Assembly: GCA_009731375.1 (NCBI GenBank)
Contig: BJOX01000189.1
Coordinates: 482,478-546,477, forward strand
Reading direction: 5' to 3'
DNA: 64,000 bases
Origin: Paulinella micropora
Taxonomy: Eukaryota; Cercozoa; Imbricatea; Euglyphida
Part shown: positions 48,486 to 60,224 of the stretch, piece by piece
Numbering within the stretch: position 1 is the stretch's first letter
Layout of the letters: every line of letters starts with the position of its first letter
Notes under the pieces: generated by a model
Told to the model about the DNA's origin: nothing
The model's input: the letters and a program-made list of their open reading frames with translations, nothing else
Databases searched by the model: none
Position numbers and translations under genes: made by a program

Positions 48486-49237
48486 GTATGTATGTATGTA
48501 TGTACGTATGTATGTATGTATGTGTGTATGTATGTATGTATGTATGTATGTATGTATGTATGTATGTATGTGTGTATGTATGTATGTATGCATGTTTGTA
48601 TGAATGTATGTATGCATGTACGCATGCAATGATGTATGTATGTATTTATGAATGTATGTATTTATGTATGTATGTATGTATGTATGTATGTGTGTGTATG
48701 TATGTGTATGTGTGTGTGTATGTGTGTATGTATGTATGTATGTATGTACATATGTATGTATGTATGTATGTATGTGTGTATGTATGTATGTATGTCAGTA
48801 TGTATGTATGTCAGTATGTATGTATGTATGTATGTATGTATGTATGTATGTATGTATGTATGTATGTATGTATGTGTGTATGTATGTATGTATGTATGTA
48901 TGTATGTATGTATATAGGTATCGCTATGTAGGTATGCAGCTATGTATGTATGTATGTATGTATGCATGCATGCATGCATGCATGTATGCATGCATGCATG
49001 CATGCATGTATGCATGCATGCATGTATGCATGCATGTATGTGTTTATGTATGTATGTATGTATGTATGTATGTATGTATGTATGTATGTATGCATGTATG
49101 CATGTATGCATGTATGCATGTATGCATGTATGCATGTATGTATGTATGTATGTATGTATGTATGTATGTATGTATGTATGCATGCATGTATGCATGTATG
49201 TCTTCCCCTTTCTCCCTCTCTCCCTCTCTCCCTCTCT

Positions 49238-49271
<34 letters not shown>

Positions 49272-49363
49272 CCTTTCTTTCTCTCTCTCTGTCTCTCTCT
49301 CTCACTCTCTCTTTCTCACACACACTCTCGCCCTCTCAAGCTCTCTCTCTCTCTCTCTCTCCC

Positions 49364-49413
<50 letters not shown>

Positions 49414-49426
49414 CTTTCTCTCTCTT

Positions 49427-49472
<46 letters not shown>

Positions 49473-49486
49473 TCTCTTTCTCTACC
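47140..49486. repeat. GT, CTGT, TATG and CT satellites
   Basis: GT 47150-47215, CTGT 47220-47460, GA 47493-47522, GT with gap 47605-47614, TATG 47747-49200, CT 49203-49486. Long ORFs on both strands are repeat translations. Confidence 0.95.
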
Positions 49487-50636
49487 AGTTTTCTTCCTAA
49501 AAGTTTTAACTTCAAGTCCGACCGGCACAAACACTGTATTTATAGAATACTTTGATCTTTATGAAGTTTCTGGCTCGGAAAGCTGGCCTTTGAATATTCA
49601 CTGAGATCGGCTACAACTTGAGCGTCGGAGTCCGAGTCGGAATCCTGAACTCGGGTCGGATGCCCTGGCATTGACAGCACTTGCTTACTATGATGAAAAA
49701 ACTTAGAAAAGTCAAACAAACTTGAGATGATGTTAGTAACAATGATGGTATGGAGGCGCCTCTGTATGTATGTATGTATGTATGTATAATATGTATTGTA
49801 TGTATGTATGTATGAATGTATGTATGTATGTATGATGTGTATGTATGTATGTATGTATATATGCATGTAAGTGTGTGTGTTTAACGTACAATATGTACGT
49901 ATGTATCTAGGTAATCTTTTATTTATTAATAATAACCAAATGCTTAATCCGAAAACATGAAAGATCAAAGGACCGATCGTTCGACCCTCGCTCCCTTTCT
50001 TGCTCAAAGACAATCGTATGCCTTTTGTGAGAATTGCTGTGCTTGCTTCCGAGACTCTTGACGCGGTTTTGGTGGTATTCCACCTTATTAATATGAGAAA
50101 TGGTAATCGTATGCCGTCAGCCTAGGATTTTTCACATATAAGTAGCCCTGCCCGACCGGTTCGCTACGGAATCGGATTGTTGATAAAAATACGTAAAACT
50201 TTCCAGCGTAACAAAGTTAAAAAATAAAGTGGAAAAGACATGAAAAAACATAATAAGTAGAGAAAATAAAAAGGATGAACTTGAACACGGTGACAATATT
50301 AATAATAGGATGGTAAGACCGTGAATGACTGGACTAGCTGGAGAGATAATTAGGCATAATAAGACTCAGTATAAAAATATATGTAAAGGAAGAGGAAAAT
50401 CCCAATGGAAACATATAAAATAACTATGGTAAGGGAAAGATAAAAACAAAAACAATAATAATGGAGAAAAAATAGAAGGGAAAACGAAAAAACTACCTAA
50501 CCAACAAGAGGAAAAAAAGATGGAAACTTGTCCCACGAGTTGACCTTAAACCTGCCAACGTACGGCTTCATTTACCCCTCTGGAGAGGTAAAATATCATT
50601 TTTGTAATAAATAAAAACATGCCCATGTTCACAAGA
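49487..50636. other. Unique AT-rich intergenic DNA
   Basis: Short TATG run 49763-49870; otherwise unique. No ORF with a recognisable domain. An incomplete hairpin core (TAAAATATCATTTTTG) near 50588 may be a decayed site of the 50.6-59.5 kb family. Confidence 0.6.
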
Positions 50637-50915
50637 GGAAAATATGCCATATTTTTCAGTTTCAGCTCGTGCTGGAAAAAAAACATGACTACAAGCAACG
50701 ACTGGAAAGAAGAAATGAAGGACGAAAAGCATGACAGGGTTGTTTGTGCAGGAACTCGTGAGTCAAGATTGAAGAAGGGTAGCTTGGAAACCGGTCAAGT
50801 TGTAAAAGCCAACCGGTGAGGTGCTGCGAAAACGGAAAGCAAACCCTTCCCTTGGGACACACACAGAAATCCGAAGCATGAATTTCCATGAAACAAAAAT
50901 ATGTCATATTTTTGA
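50636..50915. promoter_or_regulatory. Two near-palindromes left of the transposase-like gene
   Basis: Sites at 50637-50656 (GAAAATATGCCATATTTTTC) and 50894-50914 (CAAAAATATGTCATATTTTT). The DNA between them has no recognised exon. Confidence 0.6.
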
Positions 50916-51060
50916 AGTTTAATGATCACAAAAAAACTTGTAGCGATGACCGGTTGGCAACAATGAACGAAGCTAAAGAATGCCCGAAAACCTTAAATCT
51001 GAACCGAAGACCGGGACAACCATCATCAAAGCTATCAGTGTAAACTAAAAACAACATGCA

Positions 51061-53135
51061 CTACATTGTGTTCTGCGGGGAGGAAGAAGAAGCCCCCGAC
51101 TGAATGTCCTCAGATAACCGAAGCTGCCATGTGGACGCCCGGGCGCCACGTGCAGCTCTGCGCTCAGGAGGCCTCAAAGACTGCTGCACTGACTCGGAGG
51201 CGACAGTAGATGCTGATTCTGTAAATTGGGACACATCACTGTCAGAACTATCGGAAGTGTCTCCTGCTTCGCTCTGCGCCAATGCAGTCAGTGTCCTCGC
51301 CGTCAGAAAGCAGGTGCCTCACCTCGGCGGCGTCTTCGGCGAGGGCGAGGCAAAATGCGGTTCTGGGATGAATGTACCTTGCCATCCGGCGGTTGATCCC
51401 CAGAAGACATTGAGGACGATGCACTACTGAGACTGATCACACCTGACTCCGCACGGGCCAAATCAACGCTTCTTTCGTCTGGATCGTCAACGAGTCCGTC
51501 TTCAATGGCGGCACGAACAGTCACCAGCCAGTCAAGAACAGTGAGTCGACGACACCGATCCACGTTTTGGACAAACTCCGGCAACACATCATTCATGACC
51601 TCGACCTTGAGATCGAAGGGAACAAGTCTTTGTTTCATGTCTTCTTTCGAATCCCAGTCAAGGTCTGCCCCGGCTGGGTACATTCTCGCACGGTCATGAA
51701 CAATGTCCTCGATCAGATCCGACAAGAAGTTGTAAGCTATCTTGACTTCCTCACCGCGAGGGTCGATCTTTTGGGCTCGGGACTCAGATGGAGGCGCAAC
51801 ATTGCCACGACTGTGAGTTACCAGCAACAGGGTCTGCTCAACGTGCTTGACGTCGAATCGCATGGGGTCTGTGAGAGAGTGCCTCGCTACAGTGCTGAGG
51901 TTTGCTTCGCAACGCTCTTCAGAAAAGATCCGAGGGTCGTGACAAAAAGCCCTCCACGCCGGATGCTGGTGGCGCCTCCAGTAGTTGAGGGTCAGAAGGT
52001 GCAGGCACAAAACGTGCGAGGACTCGTTTGCTCTGAAGTGGAGAAGGACATGGAGGGCGCGATGCAAGTAAGCAAAAATCTGCTCAGGCATGTTCTCCCT
52101 GATCACGCAGCCGAGATCTTGGGCCTAAAACACAAAGAAGAAAAATATGGCATATTTTCAAACCTCACAAACATGGCTGGCTGACCACTGGCATGAACCA
52201 CTCAAACAAAACCAGCAAACCTCCGAGGTTGGCCCTCTGCGCTGGGGTGAGCTGTTGATTGAACTGGAAATCGTCGAGCAGGTCGGCTTGAACGAAGGGG
52301 TAAGCAAGACGAACGTAGGCCATGATCGCCGAAATCGTCTTGAGTCTAGGTTTGATCCTGAACTTTTTGGAAGGAAAAAGCTCATGCCAAAGGGGCCCAA
52401 AAACCTGGCGCTTAAACTCACGCCAAATCAAGACACAAAGGAACTTGTGAGCATGCCAATGGCCCAAGAAGACACACATCCAGGACTTCAAGTGCGACAA
52501 ACCCCGGCTTCGATCGTACAAGGCCTGTGACATCAATAAAAAAAAATACCATATTTTTTGAATGCATGCACAGAATTACTACCTTGTAAATCCGCTTGTG
52601 AATGTTAGAATCTACAGTAAAAAGCTGGAAACGCCAAAATTCCGAACGGCAATGCTGTAAATCAAGTTTCTCGAGAAGTCTGATGAGGGCGTCGTTCGAC
52701 GCAATGTTCTGGTCCTCCATTCTCAGACCTTTGAAAACAACCGGTTCATTGCCGGGCCGGGTGTCGACTGACAACTCCGGGGGCAAACAAAGCGGAATCC
52801 TGGTGCACTGTTTGGAGACAGAATCATCAAAAAATCGCTTGAAATCTCTGTTGTTGGTTTGAAGCTCTCTCTCATGTTAGCTCGGGTCAAGGCAATGACC
52901 GCGTCATCAAACAAATCCTCTGGGAAAGCATCGACCTGGCCCGCGCGAAGCACCATGCTGGGAGGGTTCTGGCGCTGACATTTCTGAATTCCGAAGACAG
53001 TCCAGAGGCCGTTGTTGTAGGGGCCACTCCCAACGTTCGGCACTCCGACATTCCGAAACTTCAAGCTGGTTGCGAAGTTGTCGAACCAAGTGGACTTCAG
53101 GTCGTCGGCTCGTTTCTCCTCCACACTGACAACAA

Positions 53136-53178
<43 letters not shown>

Positions 53179-54521
53179 NNNNNNNNNNTGGACAGGGCAC
53201 AATGGAAGAAACAAGTAACGAAGCTTCAAGGGTCAGAAAAAGAGCATTGGCAAGAAATTTTACAGCGGAAGAAATTTGTAATTTCTTGCCAACACCCTCC
53301 GCTAAATCAGAAACAAGTTTCACCAGGGATGGCGTAGCGCCAAAAGAAACAGCTACTTAGTTTCTTTCGACGCTGCGCACCCAGTAACGACCGTAGGGGT
53401 CAGATAAAGAATCGGAGCAAGAAAATTTACAGAGGAAGAAATTTGTAATTTCTTGCCACAACCCTCCATCAGTAGAAATTCTAAAGAGCATTGACATCCA
53501 ATACAGTAATCGGATTTCCATTATCTTGAGATCAGCAGCAGTGCTCTTCGGAAGCATGTCTGTCTAATTCGACGAACATGAAACCGAAGACGACCAGCAA
53601 GAGTTTGAGTTAGTGCTCGTCTTCCTTTAAAACACAAGTTTTTAAGGACAAGAGCACGAACTAGTAACCAGCGTAGACAGCGGTGAGTTCTCTACAAAAT
53701 CTTCTGACAATCTTTTACCCAAAAATTTCAAAGATAACTAGCAAAAAACAGTTCATCCGCAGAGAACCGAGTTTTCTGTGATTAGGCACACTGAGGATTT
53801 TTCAGGAGTTAAAGTACAAGTAATGGAAGGAATTGTACTTGTGGGTTGCGGAAAACATTTCAAACAGGAAAAATATGCCATATTTTTGGCCACTACCCAT
53901 GCTCAAAGCTAACCAAGGTAAAATTTTGAAGAGACCAAAAATATAGCATATTTTTCAAAACAGTTGATGATCATCAAGGCGTGACGGAGGGGGGGGAAGG
54001 AAAGAACCTTAGAGATGTCTTGATTTCCTGAAGGCGAATTTTGTGGCGGCGATCAAAGCTCCTGATCGGAATCACTCTTCTAAACGAGGACAAAACATCG
54101 AGTCCTTCCCTGCTTAGTCCTCGATGCTTGAGTTCAAGGCACAATTCAAGCTCCCACTGGAGAAAACGCTGACCCTGTTGAAGCATGACGAAAAGAAGGA
54201 AGCACGAAAACGCTTGTCTGCCCTCCGACAAAAGAACTTGGGCGTCATGTTCTTCAATTTTGCGGAACTGACCGTTCTGATGCCTGACATGCGCTAACTT
54301 GTGCCAAAATCTGTAAAGTCTGTCAGGCGCGAACATTTTCACCCAAGCTTCGAAGCCAAAACCCAAGAAATCGCCTGACCACGAGTGACCACAAGACAAA
54401 AAAAATGCATTGAACGTGTTACAGGCAACTTACTGGAGACAGCTTTCTTGATTTTCAGGTCTTCTTCTGCGAACGTGTTGCAATCAGGAACAAAAGGAGT
54501 GCCCTGAATCGATTTTGCCAC
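51061..54521 (-). CDS. Multi-exon transposase-like gene (DUF6589/GDWH type, tentative)
   Basis: Four consecutive exons are phase-checked: 53125-52900 (STWFDNFATSLKFRNVG), 52837-52583 (ends DSNIHKRIYK), 52186-52524 on the same strand (FLGHWHAHKFLCVLIWREF) and 52124 down to about 51303 (VIRENMPEQIFAYLHRALH). Introns 52838-52899 (62 nt), 52525-52582 (58 nt) and 52125-52185 (61 nt) all have GT-AG; the last two carry the shared palindrome. A DN-F motif, a D in TVDSN, a G-H-W-H motif and a helical C-terminal part recall DUF6589-type transposon proteins whose core is a DDE-like nuclease; this is from memory and needs a profile search. Upstream exons are likely at 54008-54374 (GDFLGFGFEAWVKMF, donor GTTCTT) and 54434-54520 (donor GTAAGT), but linkage across 53126-54007 is unresolved. 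The 3' part (51061-51302, Ser/Arg-rich, TAG stop at 51061) needs a frame change, probably an intron near 51300. Confidence 0.5.
52139..52160. promoter_or_regulatory. Intronic near-palindrome, minus-strand gene
   Basis: GAAAAATATGGCATATTTTC in the middle of the 61-nt intron 52125-52185. Confidence 0.7.
52537..52560. promoter_or_regulatory. Intronic near-palindrome, minus-strand gene
   Basis: AAAAAAAATACCATATTTTTT in the middle of the 58-nt intron 52525-52582. One of about 15 sites of this form between 50.6 and 59.5 kb. Function unknown. Confidence 0.7.
53126..54007. other. Unresolved part of the minus-strand gene
   Basis: A poly-A run with a 10-N gap (53179-53188) forms the pyrimidine tract of the acceptor at 53126. 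A segment of about 100 bases containing GAAATTTGTAATTTCTTGCC is present twice (53230-53310, 53400-53470). An open stretch 53357-53557 may be an exon. Two near-palindromes lie at 53868-53888 and 53936-53956. Confidence 0.5.
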
Positions 54522-55033
54522 TGCAACGAAATGGCTTCTCAGCGCAGACAGGTAGCCTCGCCTAAGAATCTAATATTGTCAACAACAAAAAACAGAAGTG
54601 GCGAGAATGGTTGTACAAGGGTTGTCGGAAAAGACAAATATGGCATATTCCGACAACAGAACCTTTTCAAACAAATCCGTCCGGAAAAAAAGGTTAAAAA
54701 TCACTTTCAAATGATGTCTCAGAAAAAAAAATATGGCATATTTTCCAAAGTGAGCCGGTTTGAGCCCACACTCGGTGCCACCAAGGCACAAAAACTGGTT
54801 TCGGACGTCAGTTTTTGGGAACGAGTGGCCGGACTGGGTCCGTTTGCCATTTTTGATTGCATTTCACCATATGAGCGTGACTTTCCGTCCCTATCAAAAT
54901 GAAAAAAAAAACACATGTTTTCAGGCCTAACTTCATTTTTTTTTTCTTCGTGACCGCTTCCGGTCAACTTGAGCATTTTTGTTCAGATTTCTAGATTGTT
55001 GCACTCTCAAAATCGCTTTCCGAACACTACATC
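54522..55033. promoter_or_regulatory. Region between the two opposed genes
   Basis: About 500 bases that probably hold both 5' ends. It has a hairpin with 10-bp perfect arms (GTTGTCGGAA/TTCCGACAAC, 54621-54658) enclosing the shared core, and a second core at 54725-54745. Open stretches on both strands (for example plus 54750-54902) could be exons; strand could not be decided. Confidence 0.45.
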
Positions 55034-58000
55034 ATGGGTGGTCCCTCTGTCGACAAGTCTTACATCACCTTCAAATGGTGGATGACACCTGAAATGAAGC
55101 TCATTGTCTCTGAGCTGGAGTTTGGAGGAGAGCATGGGAGTGATTGGACGGGTCACATCGAGAGCTCTTTCGATCTCGGTGTTGTGTGGAAGTTTGCGTT
55201 GAAGCCAAAAGGTGCTACTAGTTACCAGTACAACCCTCGACTTTGGCACGTCCAGGTGTGGGTCAACGACACAAGCCAAGACGAAGCTGGAGAATTCAAG
55301 ACGTTTGCCTTGCTCGATGAACTCTGCTCACGACAGCTTACTACGTGGGCTGGCCTGCGGATGTGACCTGGGAAGAGAAGTTGTACGACATGTTCTCCAA
55401 AGGCCCAAACGCGCCAGCTCCTACAAGTCAGCAAGCTCTCTCTCCTTTGTTCTAGTTGTTTGTTGTTGCTTTGTGTCTGTTGTTCTAGTTGTTGCTTGAA
55501 TTTGAACAAGTTTCAGTTATGGGCTGTGAGTTCATGGCTGCCATGCTTGCCCAAACTGTTTTCTTGGCTTCGTGTCACTATGATTTTTTGTTTTTGCTCT
55601 CGGATGTAGGGGCTGTGAACAATTACCTCAAGCGATTGCAAAAAGAGATGGATGAGCAGGCTAAGGTCTTCAAACAAAAATATGCTATATTTTTCTTGTG
55701 AGCTTCAATGTCTCACGATTCTTTGCTCCACTTCGTTTTTGTTTGTCCGTGTCTCAAAAATATGTCATATTTTTCATCCGAGACACATCTTCCACCGTGA
55801 CGTCATCATTGTCTCGTGTTGAAAAATATGTCATATTTTCAACTTAGGATGGTTCCAAGGAGGAGGCCAAGGGGACAATCGCTGATTCGCAGGCTGCCCC
55901 GGCTGATCTTTCATCTGTTTTCCATCCCAACAATTCTCTTGCTAATACTGCATCCCGCACCCCGAATTCTCAGTGCAGTGTTGCAGCTACTGAGGTGTTG
56001 GGAGTTGAAAACGAAGAGGAAAAAGCACGCGCCGACCCTGCCCTCGCTCGTCGTGTTTCTGCTCAGCTAGCTGCAGGCAGGCCCCCCAGCCTCGTGTCTT
56101 CAGCCCCTGCTGCCACACAGCCTTCGAGCTCTTCGTCGAGTAGTTCTTCGAGCTCTTCATCGAGTAGTTCTTCGAGCTCTTCATCGAGCAGTTCCTCAAA
56201 ATCCATTCCATTACGGTCCATCCCCTCGAACAAAAAACAGCCCAAGGCGGCGGTTGGAACCATCACGCCTCTGGCCAGGAGCTCCTCTGCCACTTCCGCG
56301 ACACCGTCTTCATCCTCGTCGTCTTCTGCCCCACCCCCGGTTCCCCTGTCTCCAGCGTCGTCTTCTTCTTCAGTCTCCACACCTGATCCAACTGGAAAAC
56401 GCAAACCGGAGGCCTCGCCGGAAGGGCCCGGACAACCCGAGAAGAAGCGCAGGATATCGATGAAGGGGAAAAAGGGCACGGGAAAGAATGTCTCGGAGGC
56501 TGACAGGCAGAAAGCTGAGAAGAATGCGTACATCAAGGGTCAGCCCCCTTTTCTTTTGTTCTTTTGTTGAAAAATATGCCATATTTTTGGTTGGTTGTTC
56601 TGTGCAGACACCAAAGAGAAGATGAAGGAAGCCGCCAAAGCCCTTGCCAGCATGACTTACAGGAACGTGCAGGCCATTCTCGACGCCATCGCTACCCAAC
56701 CCCACAGGGCAGTGACTGATCGTTTACTCGACCTAGAGCATGTCAAGCAACTCGCCGAGAATTTTAAAAAATCTCAGGATCCCAACAGGAAGATCCAGTG
56801 GGTGGGTTGGATCCGAGATCCGCGCGAAGTTGTCAATCCCGGAAAGCTTGGGCTGGACGACGCCGACAATTCCCTCTTGGAATCCCCTCCTTTTGTTGAC
56901 GAGAAAGCCTTGAAAGAATTTCAGGCTGTGTGGAATTCGGCTGGGCTTGTAGAAAAGGAAAGGCCCAAGATGGACTTCACGAGCCTGCCAGTCGAGGGCC
57001 AGGCCAAGATCAAGAACTTTCTTCGCAAGGCCATCCAGGACGGGAAGTTTCCCCTGCAGGCGATCGTTGGTCTCATTCCAGCCATGCAATTCAGCAACTT
57101 CGCAGAGAAGAACCTCAGAACTCGAAATTCCAGGTCATTCACGTGGAAGCTCTTCGTTTCGTTCGTTGGAACGATGAAGGTCGTCAATCCTTCAGTTTTC
57201 TTGGTGCCTTCGAGAACACTGTTGCTGACGTCCACCGTAAAAACACATTCGGCGAAAACTGCATTTCTGCGCACGATCAAGGTTACGCTGGAACGGCTCG
57301 TCTCAAGGACCAGAATGATGCTTCCTGCAACAAGTTTCTGACCTCATGGAAGAGGGACTTCGCCCTTTCCCACAACATCCCCTTGCCGACTTTCGGTTCC
57401 ATGTGGACTTACGTCGCTTCGAACACCGGTGAGCTTTGGAAGTGCTGGCAGAAGCTTTTTCCCCCTGGTGGCGTTCTTCTGACATGCTTAGGAACCAGGC
57501 AAACATCGAAAGCATCAACGAACTTCACAACATCCGCAAGGACAAGCCCGGTCTAGTGGAAGAAATGCAAGAATTGATTGAAAACCTCCAGCAAGGCAAG
57601 CCAAGCGAAGTGAAGCAAACCATGAAGAGGTTTTTTCTGGAGCAAAAGAAGTATGTCTGCCTCATCTCGCTGCAGGACATGATGCTGGACCTTGCTGACA
57701 ACATGGGGTTTTTTGAAATCGACGGTGTTTACGTCGGCAAACAGTGGAAGGATTTGTGTGAAAAAGTCCCCAGCTTGACAACGATGAAGACAGGGCAATC
57801 CTTGCTCGTACTGTGGACATCCTCTACCTGCAGAAAAAGGGGGACCGCGCTCTCCCGGACACTCTGGAAGCTTACGTCAAGACCTGGATCCAGGCAGCAC
57901 GCAAACGTCTCTCCGGCGAAGAAGTTGAACAGCCACAGGCTGAGACCTCCTGTTGCATGCTCTTGAAGACTTGTTTTAAAATATGTCTTTTTTTTTTTGA

Positions 58001-59273
58001 CAGGCAACCATCTCTGAAGATCAGCAGATCCATTGCGGCAGCGCTATGATTCTGGTGCAAGACATGTTCAACATGGCGCAGAACGCTGATCTAGTGCATG
58101 GCAATTTTGGTCTCCCTTACTTTTCCATCAATTGAAAATATGCCATATTTTTCTTTTTTGGTTTTCCTCATTCCTTGTGTTTGTATCTTGTTTGATCCAG
58201 ACCTGCTTTACGCTGACATTCCTTACAACATTTCCGACCTTGTTGCTGACACTACTGAAATCAACAAGGAAAGGGTCATCAAGTTGCTGAACCAGTTCGG
58301 TGTTGTCGGCAATGCTAACAAGCGCGCCGTCGTTTTCCATCACCATCTGTCCCAGTACAACCTCTTGGTGGAAGCTTTCCAGCAGTGTGGCTACACCACA
58401 ATCGAGCCTGTGTTCTGGTACAAGGACAAGCACAACTACCAGGGACACGTCCAGAAGTGGATCAAGGCAGTGGAGTGCGTCATGGTGGCGTTCTACCCGG
58501 CCCAAAGTGTATTTACGCTCCATCTCTCCAGGAACCCGCTTGATCGTCACAACGTTTACTCTGTTGCGGTCCCAACGAAAAAACAGAAAGTCACTGGGAG
58601 GCCGGACGAACGAGCCAACGCTTTTGAAAAACCCACGGAGTTGTCCAGACAAATGCTTTCTGATGTTCTTCCCCCGCAGACCACGGTGTTGGTTGCTTGC
58701 ATGGGCTCTGGCTCGGAGGTCATCGGCGCCCTTCAGGCCAACATGATCGACACCGGCTTGGACATCGATGCTGGTCAAGTTGAAAACGCCAAGGATCGCG
58801 TCCGCAAGTTTCTGGAGCCCGGTTCCAAAAAGGGCAGGCCGCCCAAAGCAGCTGTGGAAGGAGAGCTCTCTGTGGACAAGGTGGAGGAACAAGCAGAAGA
58901 GACGGAAGACGATGACGACGGGAAGGTCGACCAGAAGCTTGAAAAGCAAGGTTACATTGGAGGAAACAAGTCTTCTGTCCACGCCACATGCTGCGTGTGC
59001 GAGACCACGTTTAACGTGCGGGAGTTTGACAGTACCGCTTGCCAGAAATGCAACAGCACGATGCACAAAGGGTGGTGGAAGACCGGCGCCAAGCTGAAAG
59101 ATAGCAGTGATGAGTACGATCAATGTGAGTAGAACTGCGGCCTAGAGGAAGGCGATTGCGACAAGGATGATGGCTTGCGCGCGGAGGGTTCCTTCTGCTC
59201 CGAAGATTGCCACAACGGTTGGCATGTCATGATGATGCATTCGTCTGCCCCTCTTCCCGCTGCCACCGAGTAA
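55034..59273 (+). CDS. Multi-exon protein with beta-class DNA methyltransferase and zinc-binding C-terminus
   Basis: Starts at ATG 55034 (MGGPSVDKSYITFKWWM). Phase-checked exons: 55610-55665, 55848-56539, 56609 onward, 58004-58109 and 58201-59132. Regions in order: unknown N-domain; Ser-rich linker; Lys/Arg-rich probable nuclear signal (KKRRISMKGKKG); unknown helical middle (56609-57720, frame changes near 57130, 57430 and 57765 are probably short introns); methyltransferase. The methyltransferase shows ADIPYN (motif IV, with Ile for the usual Pro), an EPVFWYKDKHN strand, KPTELSRQML (motif X) and ACMGSGSEVIGA (motif I) followed by GLDIDAGQVENAKDR. The order IV-X-I is that of beta-class N6-adenine/N4-cytosine enzymes. 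It is followed by a Lys-rich linker and CVCETTF...CQKCNSTMHKGWW. An in-frame TAG at 59130 precedes a matching second half (CSEDCHNGWH) ending at TAA 59271. Likely role: DNA modification tied to the neighbouring transposase-like gene (inference). Confidence 0.65.
55666..55847 (+). promoter_or_regulatory. Intron with three palindromes
   Basis: 182-nt intron (GTCTTC...CTTAG), phase 0, joining DEQAK to DGSKEEAKG. Palindromes at 55675-55696, 55756-55776 (outer arms GTGTCTC/GAGACAC) and 55819-55843 (GTTGAAAAATATG/CATATTTTCAAC). Confidence 0.75.
56540..56608 (+). promoter_or_regulatory. Intron with one palindrome
   Basis: 69-nt intron (GTCAGC...GTGCAG), phase 1, joining NAYIK to DTKEKMKE. Palindrome GAAAAATATGCCATATTTTT at 56570-56590. 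Confidence 0.8.
58110..58200 (+). promoter_or_regulatory. Intron with one palindrome
   Basis: 91-nt intron (GTCTCC...ATCCAG), phase 1, joining VHGNF to DLLYADIPYN. Palindrome GAAAATATGCCATATTTTTC at 58133-58152. The preceding intron (57925-58003) has only a decayed copy. Confidence 0.8.
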
Positions 59274-59295
59274 TGCACCTGGATTCGGGCACTGT

Positions 59296-59490
59296 TTTCG
59301 AAATATGTAATATTTTTCGAAAGTACTTTTTTCATTAAATTAGTCGTTTTGTTTCATTGTTTTAATTTTGCCTGAACGTTTTCGTGCCTCTGGACCGGTT
59401 CAAGACTTTCCTTCTAGTCCTTCTCGTTTGCACCGGTACGTACTTGTAGTGTGTTTGACGACGTCAGTTCCGGAAAATATGTTATGAAAA
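59296..59490. promoter_or_regulatory. Palindromes after the methyltransferase gene
   Basis: TTTTCGAAATATGTAATATT plus TTTCGAAAG at 59296-59322, and a decayed form near 59473 (GGAAAATATGTTATG). The first lies 24 bases after the TAA and could act in 3' processing. Confidence 0.55.
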
Positions 59491-59789
59491 TCACCTGCTC
59501 TAACCAAATAGGCTGGGCTGCACCGTTTTTCGATGGCTGAACCTGATTTCATGACATTTTTTTCACGTTTATCCCGGGTAAAACAGAAAATTTTAATACA
59601 TATGCATTACATGTACAGATATATATTTTTTCCCCGGGCCCGCCACGTTGGCAGGTCCAAGTTGACGGCACCTCCATCTTAGGCGAACAAGAAGAGAAAA
59701 GTCCCAAACAACCCAAGACCTAAAAATAAAAACACCATGCTAACTACAGAAGCTGCTTACAAATCACCCACCCACGAAAGGTTATTTAA

Positions 59790-59946
59790 CAAAAAACTCC
59801 GTTTTGGACCCGGTTCAGAAGTGGTTACCACCGCCCGTGATATTCATAGGTGGGTTGGGACTTTGAAAAAAATTACTGCAGGAACTTTTTATTTCTTTTA
59901 TTTTTTGCCTCCAAAAAAGGTTATCTCTCTAGTCTCTAACTTTTGG
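59790..59946 (+). repeat. Direct repeat I, right copy
   Basis: Counterpart of 46832-47004 (AAAAAACTCCGTTTTGGACC ... TCTCTAACTTTTGGGAG). Short ORFs through it are not credible. Confidence 0.85.
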
Positions 59947-60224
59947 GAGAAGATGATTACCCTTTTCTTAGGGTCATTTTTAAGAAAATGCCCTCTAAGA
60001 AAAGGGTCTTTCAGTCCAAATCACCATTTTTAAACAAACAAGAAATGATTAAGAAATCAAGAGGAAATCAAAAAGGAAGAAGAAATTACCTTAGTAGTCG
60101 TCGCCACCTTTATACACCGCACAAAACCTACCATCACACATACTGTATGAGGTAGGGTTTTTATAGTCTCCCACGACTGTTTTTTGTTTTGTTTTGTTTT
60201 TTTGACATATTTTCAGTTATTGCC

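Noticed and set aside
45243-49604. Ser/Leu and Arg/Glu ORFs over CT/GA repeats
   Set aside because: Repeat translations; the Kelch gene start was moved to 45205 for the same reason.
59737-60033. 98-codon ORF starting MLTTEAAYKS
   Set aside because: It runs through direct repeat I, whose other copy is not open in that frame.
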